This document shows positions 55,893 through 64,000 of a DNA stretch of 64,000 nucleotides, piece by piece; the first letter of the stretch is position 1; each line of letters begins with the position of its first letter. The notes below the pieces were generated by a model that saw nothing but the letters and a program-made list of their open reading frames with translations, was not told where the DNA came from and did not search any database. The position numbers were made by a program, and so were the translations under genes. The stretch covers positions 372,001 to 436,000 of the forward strand of contig NZ_JADQWB010000002.1 in the NCBI RefSeq assembly GCF_015704895.1, read 5' to 3'. The stretch is from Agrobacterium leguminum. GTDB taxonomy: Bacteria > Pseudomonadota > Alphaproteobacteria > Rhizobiales > Rhizobiaceae.

Positions 55893-55925
55893 ACGGGCGC
55901 TTCCTCAACCGGAGCGCCCGTTCTC
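55893..55925 (+). terminator. Terminator after the M17 aminopeptidase gene
   Basis: A 9-bp stem ACGGGCGCT / AGCGCCCGT with an 11-base loop is followed by TCTCAATTT, 24 bases after the stop. The T run is short, so the strength is moderate. Confidence 0.7.
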
Positions 55926-55927
55926 AA

Positions 55928-55983
55928 TTTAGAGCATTTCCGGGCGGAAAACCGGGCTCCACTTTTACTGGAAAGGCTTTAAA
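55928..55983. repeat. Intergenic palindromic repeat element overlapping the pncB stop
   Basis: TTTAGAGCATTTCC at 55928-55941 and GGAAAGGCTTTAAA at 55970-55983 form an imperfect inverted repeat (two mismatches in 14) around a GC-rich centre. Elements of this form, starting TTTAGAGCATTT, occur many times in Rhizobiales genomes. The right arm covers the pncB stop codon. Confidence 0.6.
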
Positions 55984-57283
55984 CCAGAACCTTCTGTTCC
56001 TTGTGGTCTTCTTCGCCGAAGAACTTCAGGTAACGCTCCACTTCGGCCGGGTCACCGGTGGCCTTTTGCGGATTGTCCGAGAGTTTCACGGCCGGCCGGC
56101 CATTGGCGTCGCTCACCTTGCAGACGATGGAAATCGGCTTGAGGCTGGCGATGGTTTTTGGCGCGCAACCGGCAAAATCATTGGTGAGGTTGGTGCCCCA
56201 GCCGAAGCTCATGCGAACGCGGCCTTCGAAATGCCTGTAGGTATCGATGATGGCGTCGACATCGAGACCGTCGGAGAAGATAAGCATCTTCTTGCGCGGA
56301 TCGCGGCCCATCTTCTGCCACCACTCGATGATCTTTTCGCCGCCTTCGATCGGCGGCGCGCTGTCGGGACGGAAACCCGTCCAGTCTGCCACCCATTCCG
56401 GCGCGTTGCGCAGGAATGCCGCCGTGCCGAAGGCGTCCGGCAGCACGATCAGCAGGTTGCCGCCATAAAGCCGGTTCCAGTCCTTCAGAACCTGATAGGG
56501 TGCTGCAGCCAGCTCCTCATCCGTCTGCGCCAGCGCCGCGACGACCATCGGCAGTTCATGCGCGTTCGTGCCCACGGCTTCGAGATCGGAATCCATGGCG
56601 AGCAGGACGTTACTCGTACCGGTAAAGGCAGGCCCGATGCCTTCCTTCAGCGCTTCGACGCACCAGCGTTGCCAAAGGAAGCTGTGGCGGCGGCGGGTGC
56701 CGAAATCGGAAATGCGCAGGCCCGGCAGTTCCCGCAGCCGCTCGACCTTCTCCCACATCTTGGCCTTTGCGCGCGCATAAAGCACATCGAGCGTGAAATA
56801 ACCGAGCGAGCGCATGGCGCTGCGCGATCGCAACTCGTTGATGATGGCGAGCGCCGGAATTTCCCAGAGCGTCGTATCCATCCAGCGGCCATGAAAATTC
56901 AGCTCATACTGTCCGTCGCGCTTGAAAAGCTCATATTCCGGCAATTGATAGCTAGACAGCCAGGAGAGGAATTCCGGCTCGAAAATCTGCGAGCGACCGT
57001 AAAACGTGTTACCCGCGAGCCAGATGTTTTCCTTCTTGGAAAGACGCAGGGTGCGTGCATGATCGAGCTGTTCGCGCAGCTCCATCTCGTCGATCTCTTC
57101 CGCCAGCCGCACCGTCTTCGTGCGGTTGATCAGCGAAAACGTCGCGTCGACTTCCGGATAGAGTTTCCAGATCATCTGCAACATCAAGAGCTTGTAGAAA
57201 TCCGTATCGATCAGGCTGCGGACGATAGGGTCGAGTTTCCAAGTATGATTATGGACACGGGTGGCTATATCGGTCTTCGTCAT
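55979..57283 (-). CDS. pncB: Nicotinate phosphoribosyltransferase
   Basis: PncB makes nicotinate mononucleotide from nicotinate and PRPP, a step of NAD salvage. ATG 57283 starts [19 protein letters not shown] and gives 434 residues; the frame before it has no ribosome site. The key segments are present: [11 protein letters not shown], the conserved [11 protein letters not shown] with the His that is phosphorylated, [11 protein letters not shown] and [10 protein letters not shown]. The size is as usual for bacterial PncB. It stands alone on the minus strand, and its 3' end overlaps a repeat element. Confidence 0.96.
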   Translation of the reverse strand: MTKTDIATRVHNHTWKLDPIVRSLIDTDFYKLLMLQMIWKLYPEVDATFSLINRTKTVRLAEEIDEMELREQLDHARTLRLSKKENIWLAGNTFYGRSQIFEPEFLSWLSSYQLPEYELFKRDGQYELNFHGRWMDTTLWEIPALAIINELRSRSAMRSLGYFTLDVLYARAKAKMWEKVERLRELPGLRISDFGTRRRHSFLWQRWCVEALKEGIGPAFTGTSNVLLAMDSDLEAVGTNAHELPMVVAALAQTDEELAAAPYQVLKDWNRLYGGNLLIVLPDAFGTAAFLRNAPEWVADWTGFRPDSAPPIEGGEKIIEWWQKMGRDPRKKMLIFSDGLDVDAIIDTYRHFEGRVRMSFGWGTNLTNDFAGCAPKTIASLKPISIVCKVSDANGRPAVKLSDNPQKATGDPAEVERYLKFFGEEDHKEQKVLV

Positions 57284-57493
57284 ACTCGCATTCCCCAATA
57301 TCGGCCAAAGGTCAGAATAGCCGATGTCACTCCGCACCCCGGCAGGTATCAACCTGTCATGCGGAAGATTTATCTGAAAAAGCGACAACAAGTCCAGAGC
57401 ACCGGCCAGGCAAATGCCCGCCGCCACCGCTCACGCATCGATTTTCCGAAGACCGTAATGGGGTTTTCGGTCCGCTGCTGGAGCGATGCCGCT

Positions 57494-57853
57494 TCAGAAG
57501 GTCGGGTCTACGGGGTTTATGCCGGGATACCAGTCCTTGGAAACCGGGTTTCTGCCACCGAAGCTGGAAATTCCGTTTTCATCGGTGCAACGGTAACCCT
57601 GAATGGGAAGTCCACGGCTGCCGAAAACATTCCGGTAGGGGCCGCGCGAATATCCGGTCGAGCCAAGTGCGCTGTGGCAATTGTAACGGACCTTTGGCTG
57701 CAGCGTGCGCGGATCCTTGACGCCGGGCAGGTTTGCGTAGGCATCCGGCGCGGGGGCAAAACCATTCTGGAAAACAGTCTGCGCCTGCGCTGACGCGCTC
57801 AGCAAAACCGCCGCAAAGATCGCTGCCAATCGTGTCGCCGTTCTTGTCTTCAT
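57494..57853 (-). CDS. Small secreted protein of unknown function
   Basis: The 119-residue product has a signal peptide (about 1-25, ASAQA-QT) and a Pro/Gly/Asn-rich mature part with two cysteines, Cys59 (VRYNCHSALG) and Cys89 (GYRCTDENG), which may form one disulfide in the periplasm. I do not recognise a family name. It ends 210 bases upstream of the pncB start on the same strand and probably has its own promoter. No function is claimed. Confidence 0.78.
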   Translation of the reverse strand: MKTRTATRLAAIFAAVLLSASAQAQTVFQNGFAPAPDAYANLPGVKDPRTLQPKVRYNCHSALGSTGYSRGPYRNVFGSRGLPIQGYRCTDENGISSFGGRNPVSKDWYPGINPVDPTF

Positions 57854-57948
57854 CGATGCCGGTTCCGTACCATTATCCAGCCGATGTAGGCGGTCGGCGG
57901 CTCTCGCACAAAGGGCCGGACAGGCACAATTTCGTGAAAGCCGCCTTT

Positions 57949-58809
57949 TCAGTCTTCCAGGCGGCGGAAAGCCGTCGGCTTTTCGTAAAGCCAGCCGATG
58001 CGCTCGATGGCCGCATCGAGATTTTCGCGTGCGACATTCATCGTATGGCCATTGGCATGCAGCAGCGTTTCCTCGTTTTCCATGAGGCCGACATGGCCCT
58101 TCCAGAAGACGAGATCGCCGCGGCGTAATTCATCCCGCTCTATTTCCACGCCGAGCGACTTCACCTGCATGTCGGTATCGCGCAGAACCCGCCGGCCCGT
58201 CATGGCCATGGAAAGCTGCACGAGGCCGGAACAATCGATACCGAAGCCGGAACGGCCGCCCCAGAGATAGGGGGTCTCGATAAAGCGCAGCGCCACCGCC
58301 ACATAATCTTCCTCAAGCGCCGCATCGACGGCGCGGCAATGGGCGGCGATGATGCCTTCGCCCTTTTCGGTCAGCAGGTAACGGGTGCCGCGTGTCTCCG
58401 CCTCACCGACGATGCGGATGAGACTGCCCATGGACAGCGCTGCGACCGGCGGTTTGCGCAATTCAGCGGCTGGATAGAGAAAAGTGCGTGGTGCAATCAC
58501 CCGATGGGTGGCGACAACGACATCGCCAATCGCCGTTTCCGGCAAATAGCCGGCATAACCATCCGCATCCGCCTGCACCCATGCCCAGCCGTTCGCGTGC
58601 TCGAAAACACGGATGGTTTCGCCAGACAGCAGCTCGGTATCGATGCCGACGGCAAGGTCCGGCGTGGGCCGCAGGCCAACAACCGGCACCGCGATCTGCG
58701 CGGGCGAGCCGCTGACAAAACGTTCGGCCTGCACCACGCCCTGCAGCTTTTCATCGGCGAGATCGGAGCGGAAGACATTCAGGCGGCGGTCGAGCATCAT
58801 GGGTTTCAC
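57949..58809 (-). CDS. NlpC/P60 cysteine endopeptidase with SH3 domains
   Basis: The 286-residue protein has two SH3-like domains (about 35-95 and 100-155) and a C-terminal NlpC/P60 domain with Cys193 (GIDCSGLVQ), His239 (KGHVGLM) and His251 (LLHANGH). No signal peptide is present, so it may be cytoplasmic or exported by another path. This class hydrolyses D-gamma-glutamyl-diamino-acid bonds of muropeptides, and is often paired with an M17 aminopeptidase in Rhizobiales, which is also present 2 kb away. It is followed 9 bases later by a MarR gene on the same strand. Confidence 0.92.
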   Translation of the reverse strand: MKPMMLDRRLNVFRSDLADEKLQGVVQAERFVSGSPAQIAVPVVGLRPTPDLAVGIDTELLSGETIRVFEHANGWAWVQADADGYAGYLPETAIGDVVVATHRVIAPRTFLYPAAELRKPPVAALSMGSLIRIVGEAETRGTRYLLTEKGEGIIAAHCRAVDAALEEDYVAVALRFIETPYLWGGRSGFGIDCSGLVQLSMAMTGRRVLRDTDMQVKSLGVEIERDELRRGDLVFWKGHVGLMENEETLLHANGHTMNVARENLDAAIERIGWLYEKPTAFRRLED

Positions 58810-58818
58810 ATCCAGAGG

Positions 58819-59163
58819 TTAGATCTTGCGTGCCTGATCAATAATCAGATCGCCGAATTTTTCCAGATAAAGCGCACCGGCCACGGTGCGTTTTATTACG
58901 ACATTGCGCTTATCCCGCTCATCCCGAACCCGGTCGACCAGTCCGAGAGCACCGAGACTGTCGAGGGCGCGGGTAATAACCGGTTTGGTCACACCCAGCA
59001 TGGCGGCGAGGCCCCGCACGGTGTGCGGCGGCGGCACAAGATAAATCTGCAGCAGGATGGCGGTTTGACGCAAGGTCAAATCCGGCTGATCGTCAATGAC
59101 CTGCGCCGTGGATACACGATGCCAGAGACCCAGGGCCTCCGTGGGCGACAATTGTGCAGGCAA
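58819..59163 (-). CDS. MarR-family transcriptional regulator
   Basis: The 114-residue product is a compact MarR protein with the winged helix at about 30-95 (GLAAMLGVTKPVITRALDSL and VDRVRDERDKRNVVI). It starts at TTG 59163 with GGAAGGG 6 bases upstream. It is short for the family, lacking the N-terminal dimer helix, so either the real start is further upstream or the dimer is unusual. It begins 9 bases before the NlpC/P60 gene on the same strand and may control it. The effector is unknown. Confidence 0.85.
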   Translation of the reverse strand: MPAQLSPTEALGLWHRVSTAQVIDDQPDLTLRQTAILLQIYLVPPPHTVRGLAAMLGVTKPVITRALDSLGALGLVDRVRDERDKRNVVIKRTVAGALYLEKFGDLIIDQARKI

Positions 59164-59526
59164 ACCGTGACCCTTCCAGTCGTTGTCTTATCGTTTTCAT
59201 TCAACCGAACGGAAAACTCAAGAACCATCCCGCACAAACAGAACCGCCGCACGGCGCAGATCAGAAAGATCGCGCGGCGCGGCGGTATTTGCTGACCCGT
59301 TTTCGAGCCATAATGTCCCCTCTGGACTTGCAGAATGAGATGCAGGAAGCGTGCCAGTTTTGATGCAGCGCACAAATACTCTTAAAAACAGCAACTTAAG
59401 GCAAAAATTCCACCTTGTGGCGAAATTTTTCGCAAAGGATAAACAGCAACAAAAACAGGCAAAAAATAATTCAATGCTTAAAAACTGCCTTCCGCCGCGA
59501 CAGCGGAAGGCATGGGTAATTGCGGA
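59164..59526. other. 363-base intergenic region between MarR and DUF475 genes
   Basis: No gene is seen. The left half is A-rich and includes long A tracts at 59383-59400 and 59440-59480, and the repeated short sequence AACAGCAAC. The right part is the DUF475 terminator. It most likely holds the marR promoter. Confidence 0.5.
59480..59512 (-). terminator. Terminator of the DUF475 gene
   Basis: TGCCTTCCGC / GCGGAAGGCA form a 10-bp stem with a seven-base loop, followed on the minus strand by AGTTTTTAAG, 15 bases after the DUF475 stop codon. Confidence 0.88.
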
Positions 59527-60633
59527 TCAGATCTCCGCGCCGCGCGCGGCATCGACCGCATCGGCACTCTGTCGCCGGTTATAGCGGATCGACGACCAGA
59601 GCGAGATGCCGATCAGGCCCGCGCCGCCAAGGCCAGTTATGACCTCCGGAATATGCACCATGGTCTGCACGTACATGATGACGGACAGGATGAGGATTGC
59701 ATAAAAGGCGCCGTGCTCCAGATAGCGATATTCGGCCAAGGTTCCCTTCTCGACCAGCATGATGGTCATCGAACGCACATACATGGCACCGATGCCGAGG
59801 CCGATGGCGATGATGAAGAGGTTCTGCGTCAGCGCGAAAGCGCCGATAACGCCGTCGAAGGAGAAGCTGGCATCCAGCACTTCGAGATAAAGAAACGCAC
59901 CGAAGCCGCCTTTCGCCGCGCCTTCCAGCATTTCCTGGCTGCGGTCGAGAATGCCGCCGACGACTTCCACCAGCAGGAAGGTCAAAAGACCCCAGATCGC
60001 CGAATGGAAGAAGGTGTTGGCCGCGACCGGACCGAGCTCCGGATTGTCGCTAGCACCGATGATGCGGGAAAAGATCAGCATGACGACCAGCACGAAGGCA
60101 ATCTCGATGCCCTTGACGGAGGAATAGATTGCAGCCTTTTCCTCAATCCAGCGCACCCAGTGCACGTCCTTTTCATGGTCGAAGAAGAAGTTGAGACCGA
60201 CCATCATCAGGAAGGTGCCGCCGAAAGCCGCAATCGGCAGATGGGCGTCACGCATGATTTCCGCGTAACGTTCCGGCTGCGTGGCCGCCATGACAATCGC
60301 CGTCCACGGGCCGACATTGGCCGCGACGACCACGATGAGCAGCGGGAAGACGATACGCATGCCGAAAACGGCAATCAGGATACCCCAGGTCAGGAAGCGG
60401 TGCTGCCAGACCGGTGTCATATCCTTCAGCTTATTGGCGTTAACGATGGCGTTGTCGAAGGAGAGCGAGATTTCCAGCACCGCCAGCACGACGCAGATGA
60501 AGAAGATCGTCGCCGTGCCGCCGACCGTTCCGGTCATTTCCCAACCGAGATAACCGCCGAGGATCAAACCGACCACGGTGACGATAAAGGCCCACTTGAA
60601 GTAGGTAAGGGTGTTTTTCTGGGCAGCGCTCAT
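59527..60633 (-). CDS. DUF475 (TerC-like) integral membrane protein
   Basis: The 368-residue protein has about ten membrane helices and the TerC/DUF475 motifs: LEISLSFDNAIVNANKLKDM near residue 50 and LEVLDASFSFDGVIGAFALT near 250, each with a conserved acidic pair in the membrane, thought to bind metal ions. TerC-related proteins act in metal export, for example manganese, or in membrane protein quality control. A short ORF overlaps its start by 4 bases. The leader upstream is unusually long for this window and may hold a control element. Confidence 0.85.
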   Translation of the reverse strand: MSAAQKNTLTYFKWAFIVTVVGLILGGYLGWEMTGTVGGTATIFFICVVLAVLEISLSFDNAIVNANKLKDMTPVWQHRFLTWGILIAVFGMRIVFPLLIVVVAANVGPWTAIVMAATQPERYAEIMRDAHLPIAAFGGTFLMMVGLNFFFDHEKDVHWVRWIEEKAAIYSSVKGIEIAFVLVVMLIFSRIIGASDNPELGPVAANTFFHSAIWGLLTFLLVEVVGGILDRSQEMLEGAAKGGFGAFLYLEVLDASFSFDGVIGAFALTQNLFIIAIGLGIGAMYVRSMTIMLVEKGTLAEYRYLEHGAFYAILILSVIMYVQTMVHIPEVITGLGGAGLIGISLWSSIRYNRRQSADAVDAARGAEI

Positions 60634-60731
60634 GTCCGGTCGCCTCCCATAACGAGGGCGTTCACGGACCGACGCAGGGCGTCAGGCCGCACGCAGAAAG
60701 CACGCGCGCGAAGCACATTCAGGTTTTTCAT
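60630..60731 (-). CDS. Possible 33-residue leader peptide overlapping the DUF475 gene
   Basis: ATG 60731 opens a 33-codon frame that ends TGA at 60630, overlapping the DUF475 ATG by 4 bases (ATGA). The product is MKNLNVLRARAFCV followed by an Arg/Leu-rich stretch, with no known family. The ribosome site is weak (GGATT). It could couple translation or simply be a chance frame. Confidence 0.35.
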   Translation of the reverse strand: MKNLNVLRARAFCVRPDALRRSVNALVMGGDRT

Positions 60732-60924
60732 AGTTTTTAATCCGCCGGCCAATTTTTGCAGGCGGTACCGACATCGCGAGAGCGCCGTAAAACTCTCGCC
60801 AGAGGGGCCCGGCACCTTTGTTTCCTCTGCCGTTGCGAGACAAATCATCGCAGGGCTCTTTCTTACTCCCCGAAGATCACGCCTTCGTCAAGTCCCGTGA
60901 TCGTGATCGAGGCTATGAGAAAGA
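60732..60924 (-). other. Structured leader region of the DUF475 transcript
   Basis: The minus strand has GGGGAGTAAG near 60862-60872, followed by several GC-rich hairpin arms (for example the GGCGAGAG/CTCTCGCG pair near 60775-60805). An inverted repeat GATCACG-N14-CGTGATC at 60875-60902 lies just upstream of that. GGGGAGTA is a conserved core of yybP-ykoY manganese riboswitches, but I cannot align the full set of paired regions, so this is only a candidate. Confidence 0.35.
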
Positions 60925-61848
60925 TCAAACCTGCTCCGCGGCCAGTCCTTCAGCGGTTTCGCGGCGGCGTTTGAGAGTATTTTCGCGGAAGAAGATATAA
61001 AGGCCGGAAAGAACGATCAGACCCGCGCCGACGACGATACTCGTCTGCGGCACATCGCCGAAGAACAGCCAGCCGAAAATCACCGCCCAGAGCAGCAGCG
61101 TATATTGCAGCGGTGCGACGGTTGCGGCATCGGCGAGTTTAAGCGCCCGGTTGACCAGCACATGCGCCGTCATGGCGACGACGCCGAGCAGGCCGAGGAA
61201 GGCGAGATCGAAACTGGACTGAACCGGCAGCCATCCCGATGGCGTGAGGAATACCGCGACAATGCCCGCAAGCGCTGCGCCGATGATCTGCCAGAAGGCA
61301 AGCACCGTATCCGGCGTATTGCGCAGCTGACGGCCAGACAACATCATGAAGGCAAAGGCGGCGCTGCCGAGGATGGAAAAGAGTGCGGCGGAGGTGAGGC
61401 TTGCCGAACTGGGCTTGAGCGCAAAGAGAACGCCGACAAAACCGATGGCGATGGCAGTCCAGCGACGCCAGCCCACTTTTTCTCCGAGCAGAAACGGCGA
61501 AAGCGCCGCCACATAGATGGGGGCGGCCAGCCAATAGGTCATGACATCGGCGAGCGGCAGGGCCGCGACCGCGAAATAGAAACAGAAAAGCTCGGCGGTG
61601 GAGAAGAAGACGCGCGCAAACTGAAGGCCGGGACGCTCAATTCTGACAAGGCCGGAGAGGCCGGCACGCCAGACGATCGGAACGAGGATAATAAGCGCCG
61701 CCGCGCTGCGAATGAGGATCACCTGACCCTGGCTATAGGTGGCTACGAGCCATTTCCCCATGGCGTCGTTCAGTGCGAAAAGCAGCATTCCAAGCAGCAT
61801 GACGGCCACGCCGAGGCCAGTCGGCGAAAGCTTACGTATCATAGACAT
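60925..61848 (-). CDS. DMT/EamA-family transporter
   Basis: ATG 61848 or 61842 follows GGGAGAG; the frame from 61932 has no site. The 307-residue protein has two EamA repeats with about ten helices; LFALNDAMGKWLVATYSQGQ and PLADVMTYWLAAPIYVAALSPF are typical of the RhaT/EamA type. It is not beside a clear partner. Between it and the LysR gene at 61966 lie 117 bases, and both are on the minus strand. Substrate unknown. Confidence 0.88.
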   Translation of the reverse strand: MSMIRKLSPTGLGVAVMLLGMLLFALNDAMGKWLVATYSQGQVILIRSAAALIILVPIVWRAGLSGLVRIERPGLQFARVFFSTAELFCFYFAVAALPLADVMTYWLAAPIYVAALSPFLLGEKVGWRRWTAIAIGFVGVLFALKPSSASLTSAALFSILGSAAFAFMMLSGRQLRNTPDTVLAFWQIIGAALAGIVAVFLTPSGWLPVQSSFDLAFLGLLGVVAMTAHVLVNRALKLADAATVAPLQYTLLLWAVIFGWLFFGDVPQTSIVVGAGLIVLSGLYIFFRENTLKRRRETAEGLAAEQV

Positions 61849-61965
61849 GTCAGTTCCGATCTCTCCCAATGGCTGCATTGGTCGTCCAGCCAGCCATCCT
61901 TTGTCAAGCCCCGAACGGCCGGGCCCGAACAATTAATAGTACTAATAATATCGACATGTGGGATG

Positions 61966-62847
61966 TCAGGTGAAGATTCGCCGTTCTTCGGCTACGAGTT
62001 CCTGGAGAAAATCGACCACCGTGCGGACGCGGACCAGTTGACGGGCGGATTCGTGATAGGCCGTCCAGTAGGACCGGCTGATGGTGAGTTGCGGCATGAT
62101 ACGCAGAAGTTCGGGATATTGCCCGGCGATGTAATTATGCAGGATGCCGATACCCGCACCGGAACGCACCGCCTCGGTCTGCCCGGTGGCGCTGGAGATT
62201 TCGAAGGCGGCGTCCCAGTCGCGCATGATCTCACCGGTAAAGTTCAGTGAAGGCGAAAAGATCAGGTCCTCTACGTAGCCGATCCGCCGGTGGCGCTTCA
62301 GCGCCTCGACATCATCAGGCGTTCCATAATCGGCCAGATAATCCGCCGAGGCATAGAGGCCCAGCGAATAATCGGTGAGCTTCGAAAACATCAGCCTGCC
62401 CTGCTCCGGCCTTTCGATGGTGATGGCGATATCGGCCTCACGCTGTGACAGGGAGAAAGAGCGCGGCACCGGCACGAGCTGGATTTTCAGATCGGGATAA
62501 CGCGCCGTCAACCGACCGAGCCTTGGCGCGAGGAAAGAAACGCCGAGACCATCCGGCGCGCCGATGCGCACCGTTCCCGCCACCGCCGTATCGACGCGGC
62601 CGAGATTTGCCTGGGCATTCAGCATTTCGGTTTCCATGCGCTCGGCCCCGGCAAGAAGGCGCTGCCCCTCTTCGGTCAGCTCGCAGCCATTGGTGCTCCG
62701 CAGGAAGAGCTGCGTGCCGATGGCCGCTTCCAGTGCGGAAATGCGCCGGCTGAGGGTGGCATGGTTGACGCCAAGCTTTCTGGCCGCCGAAAGAAACTGG
62801 CCGCTTCGCGCCACGCTTAGAAACAAACGCACATCATCCCAGTTCAT
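61966..62847 (-). CDS. LysR-family regulator, divergent from mmsA
   Basis: ATG 62847 follows AGGAGGG. The 293-residue product has the N-terminal HTH (2-60; LGVNHATLSRRISALEAAIGTQLF) and the effector domain (about 88-290). It is divergent from mmsA, with two 9-base arms of an inverted repeat between them. It is therefore a likely activator of valine or myo-inositol catabolism genes, sensing a pathway intermediate; this is inferred from gene order. Confidence 0.93.
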   Translation of the reverse strand: MNWDDVRLFLSVARSGQFLSAARKLGVNHATLSRRISALEAAIGTQLFLRSTNGCELTEEGQRLLAGAERMETEMLNAQANLGRVDTAVAGTVRIGAPDGLGVSFLAPRLGRLTARYPDLKIQLVPVPRSFSLSQREADIAITIERPEQGRLMFSKLTDYSLGLYASADYLADYGTPDDVEALKRHRRIGYVEDLIFSPSLNFTGEIMRDWDAAFEISSATGQTEAVRSGAGIGILHNYIAGQYPELLRIMPQLTISRSYWTAYHESARQLVRVRTVVDFLQELVAEERRIFT

Positions 62848-62868
62848 GGCACCCTCCTTATGTCTATT

Positions 62869-62911
62869 TTTGCACAATGGATGCTTATTTCAGGCGATTG
62901 ATTTGTGCAAA
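62869..62911. promoter_or_regulatory. Two-arm operator between the LysR gene and mmsA
   Basis: TTTGCACAA at 62869-62877 and TTGTGCAAA at 62903-62911 are perfect inverted arms 34 bases apart, near three helical turns. The right arm also makes a local palindrome ATTTG-TG-CAAAT. This spacing is typical of LysR tetramer binding to activation and repression sites. Confidence 0.65.
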
Positions 62912-62953
62912 TCGAAAGGTAATGCTGCGCCATCACATTCTGGAGGAAAACCC

Positions 62954-64000
62954 ATGAAGGAAATCGGTCATTTCATTAACGGCAAGCATGTGCCGGGCAC
63001 CAGCGGCCGCACATCGAATGTCTATAACCCGGCCACCGGCGAAGTTCAGGCAACTGTCGCGCTTGCAAGCGACGCCGAACTGCGCGCCGCCGTGGAGAGC
63101 GCCAAGGCTGCGCAGCCGAAATGGGCCGCTACCAACCCGCAGCGTCGCGCCCGCGTTTTCTTCAAGTTTGTCGAACTTCTGAACCGCGACATGAACGAAC
63201 TGGCGGTGCTGCTCTCCAGCGAGCATGGCAAGACCGTCGAGGATTCCAAGGGCGATATCGTGCGCGGCCTCGAAGTCTGCGAATTCGTCTGCGGCATTCC
63301 GCATCTGCAGAAGGGCGAATTCACCGAAGGGGCAGGCCCGGCCATCGACATGTATTCGATCCGCCAGCCGGTTGGCATCGGCGCGGGCATCACCCCGTTC
63401 AACTTCCCCGGCATGATCCCGATGTGGATGTTCGCGCCGGCAATCGCCTGCGGCAACGCCTTCATCCTCAAGCCTTCCGAGCGCGACCCGTCGCTGCCGA
63501 TCCGTCTTGCCGAACTGATGATCGAAGCCGGTCTTCCGGCCGGTATCCTCAACGTCGTCAACGGTGACAAGGGCGCCGTCGACGCCATCCTGACCGACCC
63601 CGATATCGGCGCGGTCTCCTTCGTCGGTTCGACGCCGATCGCCCGCTATGTCTATGGCACCGCCGCCATGAACGGCAAGCGCGCGCAGTGCTTCGGCGGC
63701 GCGAAGAACCACATGATCATCATGCCGGATGCCGATCTCGACCAGGCGGTAAACGCGCTGATGGGCGCAGGTTACGGTTCGGCGGGCGAGCGCTGCATGG
63801 CTGTTTCGGTTGCGGTTCCGGTTGGTGAGGAGACGGCGAACCGTCTCGTCGAAAAGCTCATTCCGCAGATCGAAAGCCTGAGAATCGGCCCCTATACCGA
63901 CGACAAGGCCGATATGGGTCCGCTCGTCACCAAGGAAGCGCAGACGCGCGTCAAGGGCCTGATCGACAGCGGCGTCGCACAGGGTGCGAAGCTTCTGGTC
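62954..64000 (+). CDS. mmsA: Methylmalonate-semialdehyde dehydrogenase (CoA-acylating), 3' end outside window
   Basis: The 349 codons in the window are the N-terminal 70 percent of a CoA-acylating aldehyde dehydrogenase: start MKEIGHFINGKHVPGTSGRT, the GITPFNFPGMIPMWM nucleotide site, SFVGSTPIARYVYGTA, and catalytic Cys281 in GSAGERCMAVSVA. This pattern is MmsA/IolA, which turns methylmalonate semialdehyde or malonate semialdehyde into propionyl- or acetyl-CoA in valine or inositol breakdown. GGAGG precedes ATG. The divergent LysR gene probably regulates it. The frame is open to the right edge. Confidence 0.95.
   Translation, partial: MKEIGHFINGKHVPGTSGRTSNVYNPATGEVQATVALASDAELRAAVESAKAAQPKWAATNPQRRARVFFKFVELLNRDMNELAVLLSSEHGKTVEDSKGDIVRGLEVCEFVCGIPHLQKGEFTEGAGPAIDMYSIRQPVGIGAGITPFNFPGMIPMWMFAPAIACGNAFILKPSERDPSLPIRLAELMIEAGLPAGILNVVNGDKGAVDAILTDPDIGAVSFVGSTPIARYVYGTAAMNGKRAQCFGGAKNHMIIMPDADLDQAVNALMGAGYGSAGERCMAVSVAVPVGEETANRLVEKLIPQIESLRIGPYTDDKADMGPLVTKEAQTRVKGLIDSGVAQGAKLLV

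Noticed and set aside
60630..60848. 72-codon minus-strand frame upstream of DUF475
   Set aside because: The first 39 codons lie in the likely leader without a start signal. Only the last 33 codons are kept, as a low-confidence leader peptide.

Overview
The window looks like an ordinary core-chromosome segment of an alphaproteobacterium of the Rhizobiales, most likely the Agrobacterium/Rhizobium group. This rests on GC-rich codon use, the mbfA iron-storage gene with Irr-type (ICE) boxes, a Flp/Tad (cpa) pilus locus of rhizobial layout, an infC gene that appears to start at ATT, many one-gene LysR/AraC/MarR regulators, and no strand bias or mobile DNA. The genus is inferred from family knowledge, not from a database search. 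I see no insertion sequence, prophage, integrase, CRISPR array or rRNA; there is one tRNA gene (Leu, CAG).

Layout. 1-16.3 kb: small metabolic and repair genes (methyltransferase-like protein cut by the left edge, 2H phosphoesterase, ArsC-like/YbaK pair, M29 aminopeptidase), then regulator-target pairs (MarR with a DMT exporter; FadR-type GntR with an enolase-superfamily enzyme), xseA, a Gfo/Idh oxidoreductase, an isochorismatase plus GlxA-type regulator pair, and two aldo/keto reductases, one divergent from a LysR gene. 16.3-22.3 kb, minus strand: translation block infC, rpmI-rplT, a kinase-like protein, pheS-pheT. 22.4-32.4 kb: alpha/beta hydrolase, a transglutaminase-like secreted protein with a perfect CtrA-type site, the mbfA / truncated-haemoglobin divergent pair with two ICE boxes, an orphan TakP-like TRAP binding protein, a membrane-anchored AraC regulator beside a secreted hydrolase, acetyltransferases, an XRE-cupin regulator and a nitrilase-family amidase. 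32.4-43.4 kb: lepA, more regulator-target pairs (AraC/DUF2000, Rrf2/thioredoxin-reductase-like, MocR/EamA), a GH25 lipoprotein, YegP, a class I glutamine amidotransferase, DoxX and a SelT/SelW-like protein.

43.4-54.4 kb: tRNA-Leu followed by the Flp/Tad pilus locus pilA-cpaA-cpaB-cpaC-cpaD-cpaE-cpaF-tadB-tadC, with an isolated pilus N-domain protein on its left and a TadD-like TPR lipoprotein on its right, both on the minus strand. The set supplies pilin, prepilin peptidase, outer-membrane secretin with its lipoprotein partner, localisation ATPase, motor ATPase and the two platform proteins; no TadE/F/G minor pseudopilin gene lies here. 54.4-64 kb: M17 aminopeptidase, pncB, a small secreted protein, an NlpC/P60 endopeptidase, a MarR regulator, a DUF475/TerC-like membrane protein with an unusual leader, a third DMT exporter, and a LysR gene divergent from mmsA, which runs off the right edge.

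I did not find a new multi-gene defence or secretion system. The most interesting signals are regulatory: paired ICE boxes between mbfA and a group III truncated haemoglobin, terminators embedded in the coding sequence of convergent neighbours, a perfect CtrA-type box ahead of a transglutaminase-like gene, a 12-bp stem-loop separating pilA from cpaA, long repeated operators in several divergent promoters, a leader ORF overlapping the DUF475 gene, and a kinase-fold gene whose stop overlaps the pheS start.
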